A stretch of 14,765 nt of DNA, taken from the NCBI GenBank assembly GCA_030640885.1, contig DAOWIN010000055.1, positions 1-14,765 on the forward strand, in the 5' to 3' direction. Shown here one piece after another: positions 1 to 5,394 of the stretch. A model generated the notes under the pieces. It was not told the DNA's origin. It saw nothing but the letters and a program-made list of their open reading frames with translations, and did no database searches. The translations under genes were made by a program, and so were the position numbers. Within the stretch, counting starts at the first letter, position 1, and the number at the start of each line of letters is the position of its first letter. This stretch comes from Candidatus Omnitrophota bacterium (lineage in GTDB: Bacteria; Omnitrophota; 4484-213).

Positions 1-89
1 AGATAGACGAGATTCCGGTTGTTGATAACGAGAACAGATTGATAGGTTTATTGGATATACAGGATGTGGTGAAATCAGGAATAGTATAA
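1..89 (+). CDS. kdsD: Arabinose-5-phosphate isomerase (KdsD/KpsF), C-terminal end only
   Basis: Only the last 28 codons are inside the window, read in the frame that starts at base 3 and stopping with TAA at 87-89. The peptide contains IPVVD, then RLIGLLDIQDVV, which is the pattern of the second CBS domain at the end of KpsF/GutQ/KdsD proteins. The enzyme converts ribulose-5-phosphate to arabinose-5-phosphate, the first committed step of Kdo synthesis in the cytoplasm. The kdsC gene 100 nt downstream acts later in the same pathway and supports this reading. A different CBS-domain protein cannot be excluded from so short a piece. Confidence 0.7.
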   Translation, partial: IDEIPVVDNENRLIGLLDIQDVVKSGIV

Positions 90-132
90 AAATGACTAAT
101 TGACCTAAAATGATAGCCGCCCAGCAACCAGC

Positions 133-162
133 CACCCAGATGCCCAGCTGGGAAACTGGGTG
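133..162. repeat. Palindromic hairpin upstream of kdsC
   Basis: CACCCAG at 133-139 is the exact reverse complement of CTGGGTG at 156-162. The 16-nt loop contains a second perfect palindrome, CCCAGCTGGG, at 143-152. There is no T-run after it, so it is not a standard intrinsic terminator for the upstream gene. The outer ACCCAG/CTGGGT ends are the same as those of the larger hairpin at 2672-2726. The rest of the 90-189 gap holds two copies of TGACCTAA (101 and 161) and no clear promoter. Confidence 0.55.
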
Positions 163-189
163 ACCTAATGAGTCAGAGCAATTAAAATT

Positions 190-729
190 ATGCAACCAAA
201 ACTTATTGACAAATTCAAAAAAATCAAGTTACTCCTCTTAGATGTGGACGGTATTTTGACCGATGGGAGGATAATTTTTAGCAGTAAAGATGAGCTAAAA
301 TTTTTTGATGTTCAGGACGGCTTAGGAGTTATTTTATTGCGGCGGGTAGGAATTAACTGCGCAATTATTACTGCGAAGGAATCAGAAGCAGTCAGCAAAA
401 GGGCGAAGGAAATGGAGATAGAAGATGTTTTCCAAAATAGTCGCAATAAACTAAAGATTTACAACAAAATTTTAGAAAAGTATAAATTTTCCTCTGAAGA
501 AATCGCTTTTATGGGCGATGAAATAATTGACCTTGCAGTTTTGGAAAGAGTGGGGTTGAGTATTGGTGTTCCTAATGCGATTGATGAGGTAAAAGCAAAA
601 GTGGATTATATTACCAAAAAATGGGGTGGAAGGGGAGCGGTGCGCGAGGTCTGCGATCTAATTTTAAAAACGCAGGGCAAATGGGAGAAAGCGGTGAATG
701 GGCTCCAAGCTACAAGCCACAGGTTATAA
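190..729 (+). CDS. kdsC: 3-deoxy-D-manno-octulosonate 8-phosphate phosphatase (KdsC, HAD family)
   Basis: KdsC removes phosphate from Kdo-8-P to give Kdo for the LPS inner core, a cytoplasmic step in bacteria with an outer membrane. HAD motif I is LLLDVDGILTDG, with nucleophile D18 and acid/base D20. Motif II is IITAKES around T61, where most family members have IITGRxS. Motif III is K88, and motif IV is MGDEIIDL with D110 and D114, with Glu in place of the usual second Asp. Small cap-less HADs of about 160-180 residues are typical of KdsC, so 179 aa fits. The last dozen or so residues (about 167-179) are encoded by intergenic heptad repeat and are probably not part of the fold. No Shine-Dalgarno sequence precedes the ATG. 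The preceding kdsD fragment supports the assignment. Confidence 0.88.
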   Translation: MQPKLIDKFKKIKLLLLDVDGILTDGRIIFSSKDELKFFDVQDGLGVILLRRVGINCAIITAKESEAVSKRAKEMEIEDVFQNSRNKLKIYNKILEKYKFSSEEIAFMGDEIIDLAVLERVGLSIGVPNAIDEVKAKVDYITKKWGGRGAVREVCDLILKTQGKWEKAVNGLQATSHRL

Positions 730-781
730 ACTAAAAAATAAAAAGCCTGAAACTTGGAGCTTGGAGCCTGAAGCCTATTTT
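701..781. repeat. Degenerate 7-nt tandem repeat array between kdsC and coaE
   Basis: From 701 to the coaE start codon the sequence can be cut into consecutive 7-mers in one register. The left units (GGCTCCA, AGCTACA, AGCCACA) are the reverse complement of the right units (GAGCTTG, GAGCCTG, AAGCCTA). GGCTCCAAGCT at 701-711 is the exact reverse complement of AGCTTGGAGCC at 758-768, so the array is an inverted repeat with an A-rich middle. It encodes the KdsC tail, contains the kdsC stop codon, and ends in AGCCTATTTT directly before the coaE ATG. Confidence 0.8.
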
Positions 782-1363
782 ATGTTAATCATCGGTATCA
801 CCGGTAGTTTAGGAACAGGTAAAACCACTGTCTCGGAGATGTTTAGAGAATTAGGGGCAGAAGTGATTGATGCTGATGAAATTTCTCACAATATTATAAA
901 GATAGATAGCGTTCGGGAGAAGGTAAAGAAAGCATTAGATATAAATTCCCGCCAAATATCTTGTTCAAACTTTCGCCAGCAAATTGCCAAGATTGTATTT
1001 AAGGATAATAAAAAAATAAAAGAATTGGAAAAAATTCTCCATCCTTTGGTAATTAAAGAAATAAAGAAAAGATTCGCTGTATCTGAAAAAAGAATACTTG
1101 TTCTTGACGCTCCGTTATTGCTTGAAACAGGATTAAATAAAATTGTAGATAAAGTAGTTGTGGTAATTGCTTCTTTAAAAGAGCAGGTTTCTCGCGCTCA
1201 AAAAAAAGGGTTTTCTCGACGAGAAATTTTACAGAGGATAGATTACCAAATTGCTTTATCTGAAAAGATAAAACAGGCTGATTTTGTAGTTGATAATAAC
1301 AAAGAAATAAAGAAAACGAAAGAACAGGTAAAAAAAATATGGAGGATAATTTGTAATGAATGA
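782..1363 (+). CDS. coaE: Dephospho-CoA kinase
   Basis: CoaE phosphorylates the 3'-hydroxyl of dephospho-CoA with ATP, the last step of coenzyme A synthesis. The protein opens with MLIIGITGSLGTGKTT, a P-loop at residues 8-16 (K14). It continues with VIDADEISH (D30, D32), ILHPLV (H87) and VLDAPLLLETG (from D109), all in the family order. The lid-like GFSRREILQRIDYQ and the closing ADFVVDNN also match. Length is 193 aa, against about 190-210 for the family. The frame stays open further upstream to 698, but that extension would be pure heptad repeat, and the conserved N-terminus begins at 782. There is no Shine-Dalgarno in the usual place. The 3' end overlaps rho by 8 nt, so the two are probably co-transcribed and translationally coupled. 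Confidence 0.92.
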   Translation: MLIIGITGSLGTGKTTVSEMFRELGAEVIDADEISHNIIKIDSVREKVKKALDINSRQISCSNFRQQIAKIVFKDNKKIKELEKILHPLVIKEIKKRFAVSEKRILVLDAPLLLETGLNKIVDKVVVVIASLKEQVSRAQKKGFSRREILQRIDYQIALSEKIKQADFVVDNNKEIKKTKEQVKKIWRIICNE

Positions 1364-2621
1364 AATAATGATGAATATTGGAGATTTAAAGAAGAAGAAT
1401 ATGCTCGAGTTGAGCAAAACCGCTCGTAGTTTAGGGGTTAACGGTGTAAGCGGATTAAAAAAGCAGGAACTCATCTTTAAAATTCTCCAGACTCAAATTG
1501 AAAAAAACGGTTTAATATTTGGCGAAGGGGTTTTGGAAACTTTGCAGGATGGCTTTGGTTTTTTAAGAAGTCCTAATTATAATTATCTTCCCTGTCCTGA
1601 TGACATCTATATTTCCCCTTCCCAGATTAGGAAGTTTAATCTGCGCAAAGGGGACACCGTAAGCGGACAAATTCGTCCTCCCAAGGAGGGAGAGAAATAT
1701 TTTGCCCTTTTAAAAATAGAGGCGGTTAACTTTGAAAACCCTGAGCAGACAAGAGATAAAATTTTGTTTGATAACTTAATTCCTATTTATCCTGCTCAAA
1801 AACTTAACTTAGAGACCAATCCCGAGGAGATTTCTATGCGGGTGATGGACCTTATTACGCCTGTGGGGAAAGGACAGCGAGGATTAATTGTTGCCCCTCC
1901 TTACAGCGGTAAAACTATTTTGTTGCAAAAGTTCGCCAATAGTATCAGCGCCAATCATCCCAATGTTTTTCTAATTATCTTACTTATTGACGAGCGTCCG
2001 GAAGAGGTTACTGATATGCAGTCTTCTGTAAAAGGGGAAGTGATTAGTTCTACCTTTGATGAACCGCCGGAGAGACATATCCAAGTTGCCGAAATGGTTT
2101 TACAAAAAGCGAAAAGATTGGTAGAATACAAGAGAGATGTGGTAATTCTTTTAGATAGTATTACTCGTTTGGCAAGGGCTTATAATACAGTTATGCCTCA
2201 CAGCGGCAAAATTCTTTCCGGCGGAATAGATGCCGGGGCTTTGCAGAAACCTAAGCGGTTTTTTGGGACAGCCCGTAGCATAAAGGAAGGCGGGAGTTTG
2301 ACTATTATTGCTACAGCTTTAGTAGATACTGGAAGCCGAATGGATGATATTATTTTTGAGGAGTTTAAGGGAACCGGCAATATGGAATTGCAATTGGACC
2401 GCAACCTTTTCCAGCGTCGAATTTATCCAGCAATTGATATAAAGCGTTCAAATACACGCAGAGAAGAACTGCTTTTGGACAGCGTGAAGCTAAATAAGGT
2501 TTGGTTGCTAAGGAAGATGTTGCAAGAATTAAGCAGCGTAGAGGCAATGGAATTATTGGTAGGAAAGTTAGGTAGAGTGAAGAGCAATGAGGAGTTTTTG
2601 GCGAGTATAAGAAGTAAATGA
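1356..2621 (+). CDS. rho: Transcription termination factor Rho
   Basis: Rho is the hexameric RNA-dependent ATPase that terminates transcription by pulling on nascent RNA. The N-terminal Rho_N helix bundle covers about residues 10-45. The cold-shock-like RNA-binding domain has DGFGFLR at 65-71. The ATPase core has GLIVAPPYSGKT (Walker A, K186), VVILLDSITRLARAYN (Walker B around D267) and the long SGGIDAGALQKPKRFFGTARSIKEGGS segment with Q- and R-loops. Length is 421 aa, typical of compact Rho proteins without insertions. The ATG at 1356 is chosen because GGAGG lies at 1341-1345; ATGs at 1368 and 1371 would sit too far from it. The Walker A reads APPYSGKT where most Rho proteins have APPKAGKT or close to it. 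The start overlaps the end of coaE. Confidence 0.96.
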   Translation: MNEIMMNIGDLKKKNMLELSKTARSLGVNGVSGLKKQELIFKILQTQIEKNGLIFGEGVLETLQDGFGFLRSPNYNYLPCPDDIYISPSQIRKFNLRKGDTVSGQIRPPKEGEKYFALLKIEAVNFENPEQTRDKILFDNLIPIYPAQKLNLETNPEEISMRVMDLITPVGKGQRGLIVAPPYSGKTILLQKFANSISANHPNVFLIILLIDERPEEVTDMQSSVKGEVISSTFDEPPERHIQVAEMVLQKAKRLVEYKRDVVILLDSITRLARAYNTVMPHSGKILSGGIDAGALQKPKRFFGTARSIKEGGSLTIIATALVDTGSRMDDIIFEEFKGTGNMELQLDRNLFQRRIYPAIDIKRSNTRREELLLDSVKLNKVWLLRKMLQELSSVEAMELLVGKLGRVKSNEEFLASIRSK

Positions 2622-2625
2622 AGCC

Positions 2626-2659
2626 ACGATTTAGGCGATTGATAAGGAGACTAAATCGT
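2626..2659. repeat. Hairpin just downstream of rho
   Basis: ACGATTTAG at 2626-2634 is the perfect reverse complement of CTAAATCGT at 2651-2659. The stem can be lengthened by GCC at 2623-2625 with GGC at 2662-2664 across a 2-nt bulge. It begins 4 nt after the rho stop codon. No U-tract follows, so it does not look like an intrinsic terminator, though it could protect the 3' end of the rho mRNA. It is the first of three hairpins in the 172-nt rho–rpmE gap. Confidence 0.6.
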
Positions 2660-2671
2660 ATGGCCGAATTT

Positions 2672-2726
2672 ACCCAGCACTAATTTTTCAGGGATGTTTT
2701 CCCAAAGTAGAAAATTAGTGCTGGGT
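2672..2726. repeat. Long 16-bp inverted repeat in the rho–rpmE gap
   Basis: ACCCAGCACTAATTTT at 2672-2687 pairs without mismatch with AAAATTAGTGCTGGGT at 2711-2726. The 23-nt loop contains a further small stem, GGGA (2691-2694) with TCCC (2700-2703). No T-run follows the right arm. The size and perfect pairing suggest a palindromic intergenic repeat (REP- or MITE-like) or a stable RNA structure. No coding sequence lies inside it. Confidence 0.7.
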
Positions 2727-2733
2727 TCAATGC

Positions 2734-2784
2734 GCCTAAATAACTTACGTCGTCCGCCTAAGGCGGACTCCGTAAGTTATAGGC
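2734..2784. repeat. Compound hairpin element, copy 1, upstream of rpmE
   Basis: The element reads GCCT (2734-2737), AA, a stem ATAACTTACG (2740-2749), an inner hairpin, CGTAAGTTAT (2771-2780) and AGGC (2781-2784). GCCT pairs with AGGC and the two 10-nt arms pair perfectly, with AA as a bulge. The inner hairpin is GTCCGCC (2752-2758) with GGCGGAC (2762-2768). The rpmE ATG follows 9 nt later, after TTATTAAAA. The same frame with another stem sequence lies before ricT at 12962-13005. The only Shine-Dalgarno-like triplet before rpmE, AGG at 2781-2783, is inside the basal stem. Confidence 0.75.
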
Positions 2785-2793
2785 TTATTAAAA

Positions 2794-3033
2794 ATGAAAA
2801 AAGGAATTCATCCGCAGTATGAAGAAACAACAATTACCTGCGCTTGCGGCACGGTAATCCCGGTGAGATCTACCCGCAAGAATGTTCATGTAGAGATTTG
2901 TTCAAAATGCCATCCCTTTTTTACGGGTAAAGAAAAATTGATAGATTCTATGGGCAGGATGGAGAAATTTAGGAAGAAATATGGGGAAAATAAGCCACAA
3001 GTCGCAAGCTCCAAGCCGCAAGCAAAAACCTGA
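2794..3033 (+). CDS. rpmE: 50S ribosomal protein L31, zinc-binding type
   Basis: L31 is a small protein of the large ribosomal subunit. The sequence MKKGIHPQYEE, then CACG, then ICSKCHPFFTGK is diagnostic. Cysteines C16, C18, C36 and C39 form the zinc site of the C+ type of L31. The body (residues 1 to about 65) has the normal length. Residues from about 67 to 79 (QVASSKPQAKT region) are an extra tail encoded by the 7-nt repeat array that follows. No independent Shine-Dalgarno is seen; the start sits 9 nt behind a compound hairpin. rho followed by rpmE is a common neighbourhood, but prfA, which often comes next, is absent and ruvC follows instead. Confidence 0.95.
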   Translation: MKKGIHPQYEETTITCACGTVIPVRSTRKNVHVEICSKCHPFFTGKEKLIDSMGRMEKFRKKYGENKPQVASSKPQAKT

Positions 3034-3076
3034 GGTCTGAAGCTTGAAGCTTGCAGCTTGCAACCTGTAGCCTGTT
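2994..3076. repeat. Degenerate 7-nt tandem repeat array, end of rpmE to start of ruvC
   Basis: About twelve consecutive 7-mers in a single register run from 2994 up to the ruvC ATG. Left units are GTCGCAA, GCTCCAA and GCCGCAA; right units are CTTGAAG, CTTGCAG and CCTGTAG, the opposite orientation of the same theme. Arms 3004-3016 and 3049-3061 are complementary at 12 of 13 positions. The left part is translated as the rpmE tail and contains its stop. The right part forms the whole ruvC leader and ends AGCCTGTT before ATG. Confidence 0.82.
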
Positions 3077-3550
3077 ATGCGTATATTAGGAATCGACCCC
3101 GGCACAGCTATTACCGGTTTTGGAATAGTAGAAAAGAAGGGAAGCAAACTAAGGTTTATTGATTGTGGCATAATAAAGCCCAAAACCGGCTTGACTCTCG
3201 CTCAAAAATTGAGATATATCTATCAGGAGATTAGCCGAATAATCAAGAATGGCAATTTAGATATTGCTGTTGTTGAAGACATATTTTTTTATAAAAATTT
3301 TAGGTCAGCAGTAAAAATCGGAGAAGCGAGAAGCATAGCAATATTAGCGGCGGCAAATCAGGATTTAGAGGTAAAAGAATATCTCCCTACTGAGATAAAA
3401 CAATCCATAACGGGCAATGGCAGAGCATCAAAGGTGCAAGTGCAGAATATGGTAAAAAGGTTGCTGGGGTTTTCAAAAACCCCTTTTTCAGATGCCGCTG
3501 ACGCTTTAGCAGTTGCCATTTGTTATTGTCATAAATCAGTCAACAGTTGA
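3077..3550 (+). CDS. ruvC: Holliday junction resolvase RuvC
   Basis: RuvC is the RNase H-fold endonuclease that cuts Holliday junctions after RuvAB branch migration. It starts MRILGIDPGTAITGFGIV with catalytic D7. E67 lies in VVEDIFF, and D139 and D142 in FSDAADALAVA, giving the four acidic residues of the family at the expected spacing. Length is 157 aa, normal at the short end. The last residues (KSVNS) and the TGA stop are encoded by the 7-nt repeat that begins near 3534. The start codon directly abuts the array at 2994-3076 and has no Shine-Dalgarno. ruvA and ruvB follow in the classical order. Confidence 0.94.
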   Translation: MRILGIDPGTAITGFGIVEKKGSKLRFIDCGIIKPKTGLTLAQKLRYIYQEISRIIKNGNLDIAVVEDIFFYKNFRSAVKIGEARSIAILAAANQDLEVKEYLPTEIKQSITGNGRASKVQVQNMVKRLLGFSKTPFSDAADALAVAICYCHKSVNS

Positions 3551-3617
3551 CAGAAAACAGAGAACAGAGGACGAAAACGGGTTTCGGATTTCGTCATTCG
3601 GATTTCGTCATTTTTAG
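3534..3617. repeat. Degenerate 7-nt tandem repeat array between ruvC and ruvA
   Basis: Twelve 7-mers in one register: first a purine-rich set (TGACAGA, AAACAGA, GAACAGA), then an exactly alternating set TTCGGAT / TTCGTCA, twice each (3583-3610). GACGAAA at 3570-3576 pairs with TTTCGTC at 3589-3595. The array contains the ruvC stop codon and ends 3 nt before the ruvA ATG, leaving AGGA at 3616-3619 as the only, badly spaced, Shine-Dalgarno candidate. The element CAGTTGACAGA (3544-3554) recurs at 6563-6573. Confidence 0.82.
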
Positions 3618-3620
3618 GAT

Positions 3621-4199
3621 ATGTTCGATTATTTAGAAGGAATACTAAAAGAGAAAAGGGGTGATTATGCAGTTGTTGATGTTAATGGAATTGGTTATCA
3701 GGTTTTCGTTTCTCTGTCAAGCTTTGAAAAAATTGGCGTTTTAGAGAAAAAAGTAAAACTTTTTATTCACCCGCATTTTTCGGTTTCAGGAACAAGCAGT
3801 AATTTCAATCTTTATGGATTTATTACGCAGGAGGAGAGGGAATTATTTAAATTGCTTATTTCTATTTCCGGGATTGGTCCGCGTATAGCCCTAACTGTTT
3901 TATCCGCAAATTCAGGAAAAGAATTTCAAAAGGCAATTTCCAGAGGGGATTACCAAATGCTTACTGCTGTTCCGGGGATTGGTAGAAAGACTGCTCAGCG
4001 CATAATTCTTGAACTTAAAGAAAAGATAGAAATTTCTTTTCCTGAAGAAGAAAGAGATATAGAAAAAAACGCTTTGCGGGCTTTGATTTCTTTGGGTTAT
4101 AAAAGACAAATGGCTCAAGAGGCAATAAGAAAGATTTTATTGGATAATAAGGATATAAGTTTGGAGCAGCTTATCAGAGAAACATTGAAGCATATCTAA
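3621..4199 (+). CDS. ruvA: Holliday junction DNA helicase subunit RuvA
   Basis: RuvA binds the four-way junction as a tetramer and loads the RuvB motor. The OB-fold domain spans about residues 1-65 (MFDYLEGIL, VDVNGIGYQV, FNLYGF). Two helix-hairpin-helix motifs follow: ISGIGPRIAL around 81-91 and VPGIGRKTAQRII around 117-129. The C-terminal RuvB-contacting domain (about 147-192) has the family pattern ALRALISLGYKRQMAQEAI. Length of 192 aa is normal. The gene lies between ruvC and ruvB, separated from each by short-period repeats rather than the usual tight overlaps. Confidence 0.95.
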   Translation: MFDYLEGILKEKRGDYAVVDVNGIGYQVFVSLSSFEKIGVLEKKVKLFIHPHFSVSGTSSNFNLYGFITQEERELFKLLISISGIGPRIALTVLSANSGKEFQKAISRGDYQMLTAVPGIGRKTAQRIILELKEKIEISFPEEERDIEKNALRALISLGYKRQMAQEAIRKILLDNKDISLEQLIRETLKHI

Positions 4200-4212
4200 T
4201 ACACGACTTTGG

Positions 4213-4308
4213 GAGTTTATGGGGTTTATAGAGTTTATGGGGTTAAACCCAACAAACCCAATGAACCCAACAAACCCAACAAACCCAATGAACCCAACAA
4301 ACTCAATT
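4213..4308. repeat. Inverted 9-nt repeat array at the ruvA/ruvB junction
   Basis: The left part has units GAGTTTATG and GGGTTTATA alternating (4213-4239). The right part has seven units of AACCCAACA or AACCCAATG, the last one degenerate (4246-4308). The right units are reverse complements of the GGGTT theme on the left, so the array switches orientation at GGGTTAAACCC (4240-4250). Since nine is a multiple of three, the right part stays open in one frame and encodes repeated Asn-Pro-Thr/Asn-Pro-Met triplets at the RuvB N-terminus. Confidence 0.85.
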
Positions 4309-5310
4309 ACCCCTTTGAAAGAAAACGAGGATACAGAGTACGAAAATATTCTCCGTCCATCTTCTTGGCGGAGCTTTGTTGGACAGGAAAAGCTAAAAAA
4401 GAATTTGAAGGTATTTATCCAAGCCGCTAAACAAAGGCAAGAATGTCTTGACCACATTCTTTTTTTTGGACCACCCGGTTTAGGCAAAACAACTTTGGCT
4501 CATATTGTTGCAAAGGAGATGGAAACTGAAATAAAGGTTTCTTCAGGAACTGTTTTGGAACGCCCCGGGGATTTAGCCGGTTTACTTACTAATTTAGAAA
4601 AAGGAAAGGTTTTATTTATTGATGAAATTCACCGTCTCCCGCGAATCGTCGAAGAGTATCTTTATCCAGCAATGGAGGATTATTCTTTAGATATAATGCT
4701 CGATAAAGGGGTTAATGCCCGCTGCCTAAAACTTCATCTATCTATTTTTACTCTAATCGGAGCTACCACTCGCAGTGGATTATTGACCTCTCCGTTAAGG
4801 TCGCGCTTCGGAGTAATTAGCCGACTTGATTATTATTTACCCAGTGATCTTTGCAAGATTATTCTTAACTCCGGCAAGGTTTTGAATTTAACTATTGAAG
4901 AAGAAGGGGCAAAAGAAATTGCTTTGCGTTCACGCGGAACCCCGCGCATTGCCAATCGTTTATTGAGAAGGATAAGAGATTATGCTGAGGTGGAGGGTGA
5001 TGGCAGAATTACTAAAAAGATTGCTAAAAGGGCTTTGGAGATGTTAGAGGTAGATAAAGCTGGTTTAGATGAAATGGACAAAAGAATTTTAGAGGCAATT
5101 ATATCTAAATTTAAAGGTGGGCCAGTAGGAATAAATACCATTGCCGTAGCTGTGGGAGAAGAACAGGAAACATTAGAGGAAATTTACGAACCTTATCTTA
5201 TTCAGGAAGGGTTTTTACAACGCACTCCTCAGGGGCGTATAGCTACTGAGAAAGCATACGAACATTTTGGGTTTTCTGTTTTGGGGAGTAGACAGAAAAA
5301 CTTGATTTAA
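4219..5310 (+). CDS. ruvB: Holliday junction branch migration motor RuvB (start uncertain)
   Basis: RuvB is the AAA+ ATPase that drives branch migration on RuvA-bound junctions. The conserved body begins ENILRPSSWRSFVGQ (about residues 42-56 from this start). It has Walker A GPPGLGKT (84-91), Walker B FIDEIH (133-138), sensor 1 GATTRSG, the SPLRSRFG arginine finger and sensor 2 RGTPRIANRLLRR. The C-terminal winged helix has GGPVGINTIA and EPYLIQEGFLQRTPQGR. The start is unclear: the ATGs at 4219, 4237, 4261 and 4288 all lie in the 9-nt repeat, and TTG at 4315 would give a more usual N-terminus (MKENEDTEYENILRP). GGGAG at 4211-4215 is only 3 nt from the first ATG. From 4219 the product has 363 aa with about 30 residues of repeat-encoded leader. 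Confidence 0.93.
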   Translation: MGFIEFMGLNPTNPMNPTNPTNPMNPTNSITPLKENEDTEYENILRPSSWRSFVGQEKLKKNLKVFIQAAKQRQECLDHILFFGPPGLGKTTLAHIVAKEMETEIKVSSGTVLERPGDLAGLLTNLEKGKVLFIDEIHRLPRIVEEYLYPAMEDYSLDIMLDKGVNARCLKLHLSIFTLIGATTRSGLLTSPLRSRFGVISRLDYYLPSDLCKIILNSGKVLNLTIEEEGAKEIALRSRGTPRIANRLLRRIRDYAEVEGDGRITKKIAKRALEMLEVDKAGLDEMDKRILEAIISKFKGGPVGINTIAVAVGEEQETLEEIYEPYLIQEGFLQRTPQGRIATEKAYEHFGFSVLGSRQKNLI

Positions 5311-5384
5311 AAACACTGATTACACTGATATTAGACACTGATTACACTGATAAGATAAGATGCTATTAATGCAAACAGTGTTTT
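5310..5384. repeat. 9-nt repeats and inverted repeat between ruvB and spoIID-like gene
   Basis: ACACTGATT and ACACTGATA form an 18-nt unit at 5313-5330 that is repeated exactly at 5335-5352 after TTAG. AAAACACTG at 5310-5318 is the reverse complement of CAGTGTTTT at 5376-5384, so the repeats lie inside a larger inverted repeat that starts at the last base of ruvB. It could fold as a hairpin with a T-rich end, but the loop is 57 nt, so I do not call a terminator. Confidence 0.75.
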
Positions 5385-5394
5385 AGGAAATCTA

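Noticed and set aside
100..128. Sigma-70 promoter before kdsC (TTGACC at 100-105)
   Set aside because: No acceptable -10 hexamer occurs at 16-18 nt distance; the region there is GC-rich.
698..781. N-terminal extension of coaE by 28 codons
   Set aside because: The extension is translated heptad repeat, and the conserved CoaE N-terminus (LIIGITGSLGTGKTT) begins directly after ATG 782.
2672..2726. Intrinsic terminator after rho
   Set aside because: The stem is long and perfect, but no T-run follows the right arm and the stem base is not GC-rich in the usual way.
701..3617. CRISPR array reading of the periodic intergenic DNA
   Set aside because: Units are 7 nt long and adjacent, with no 25-40 nt repeats separated by spacers, and no cas gene is present.
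4209..4430. Plus-strand frame with Lys-Pro-Asn repeats
   Set aside because: This is another frame of the same 9-nt array running into ruvB; it has no family similarity that I recognise.
4137..4487. Minus-strand open frame with repeated Gly-Phe-Val/Ile
   Set aside because: It is the reverse reading of the 9-nt array, kept open by the period of nine, and it overlaps ruvA and ruvB on the other strand.
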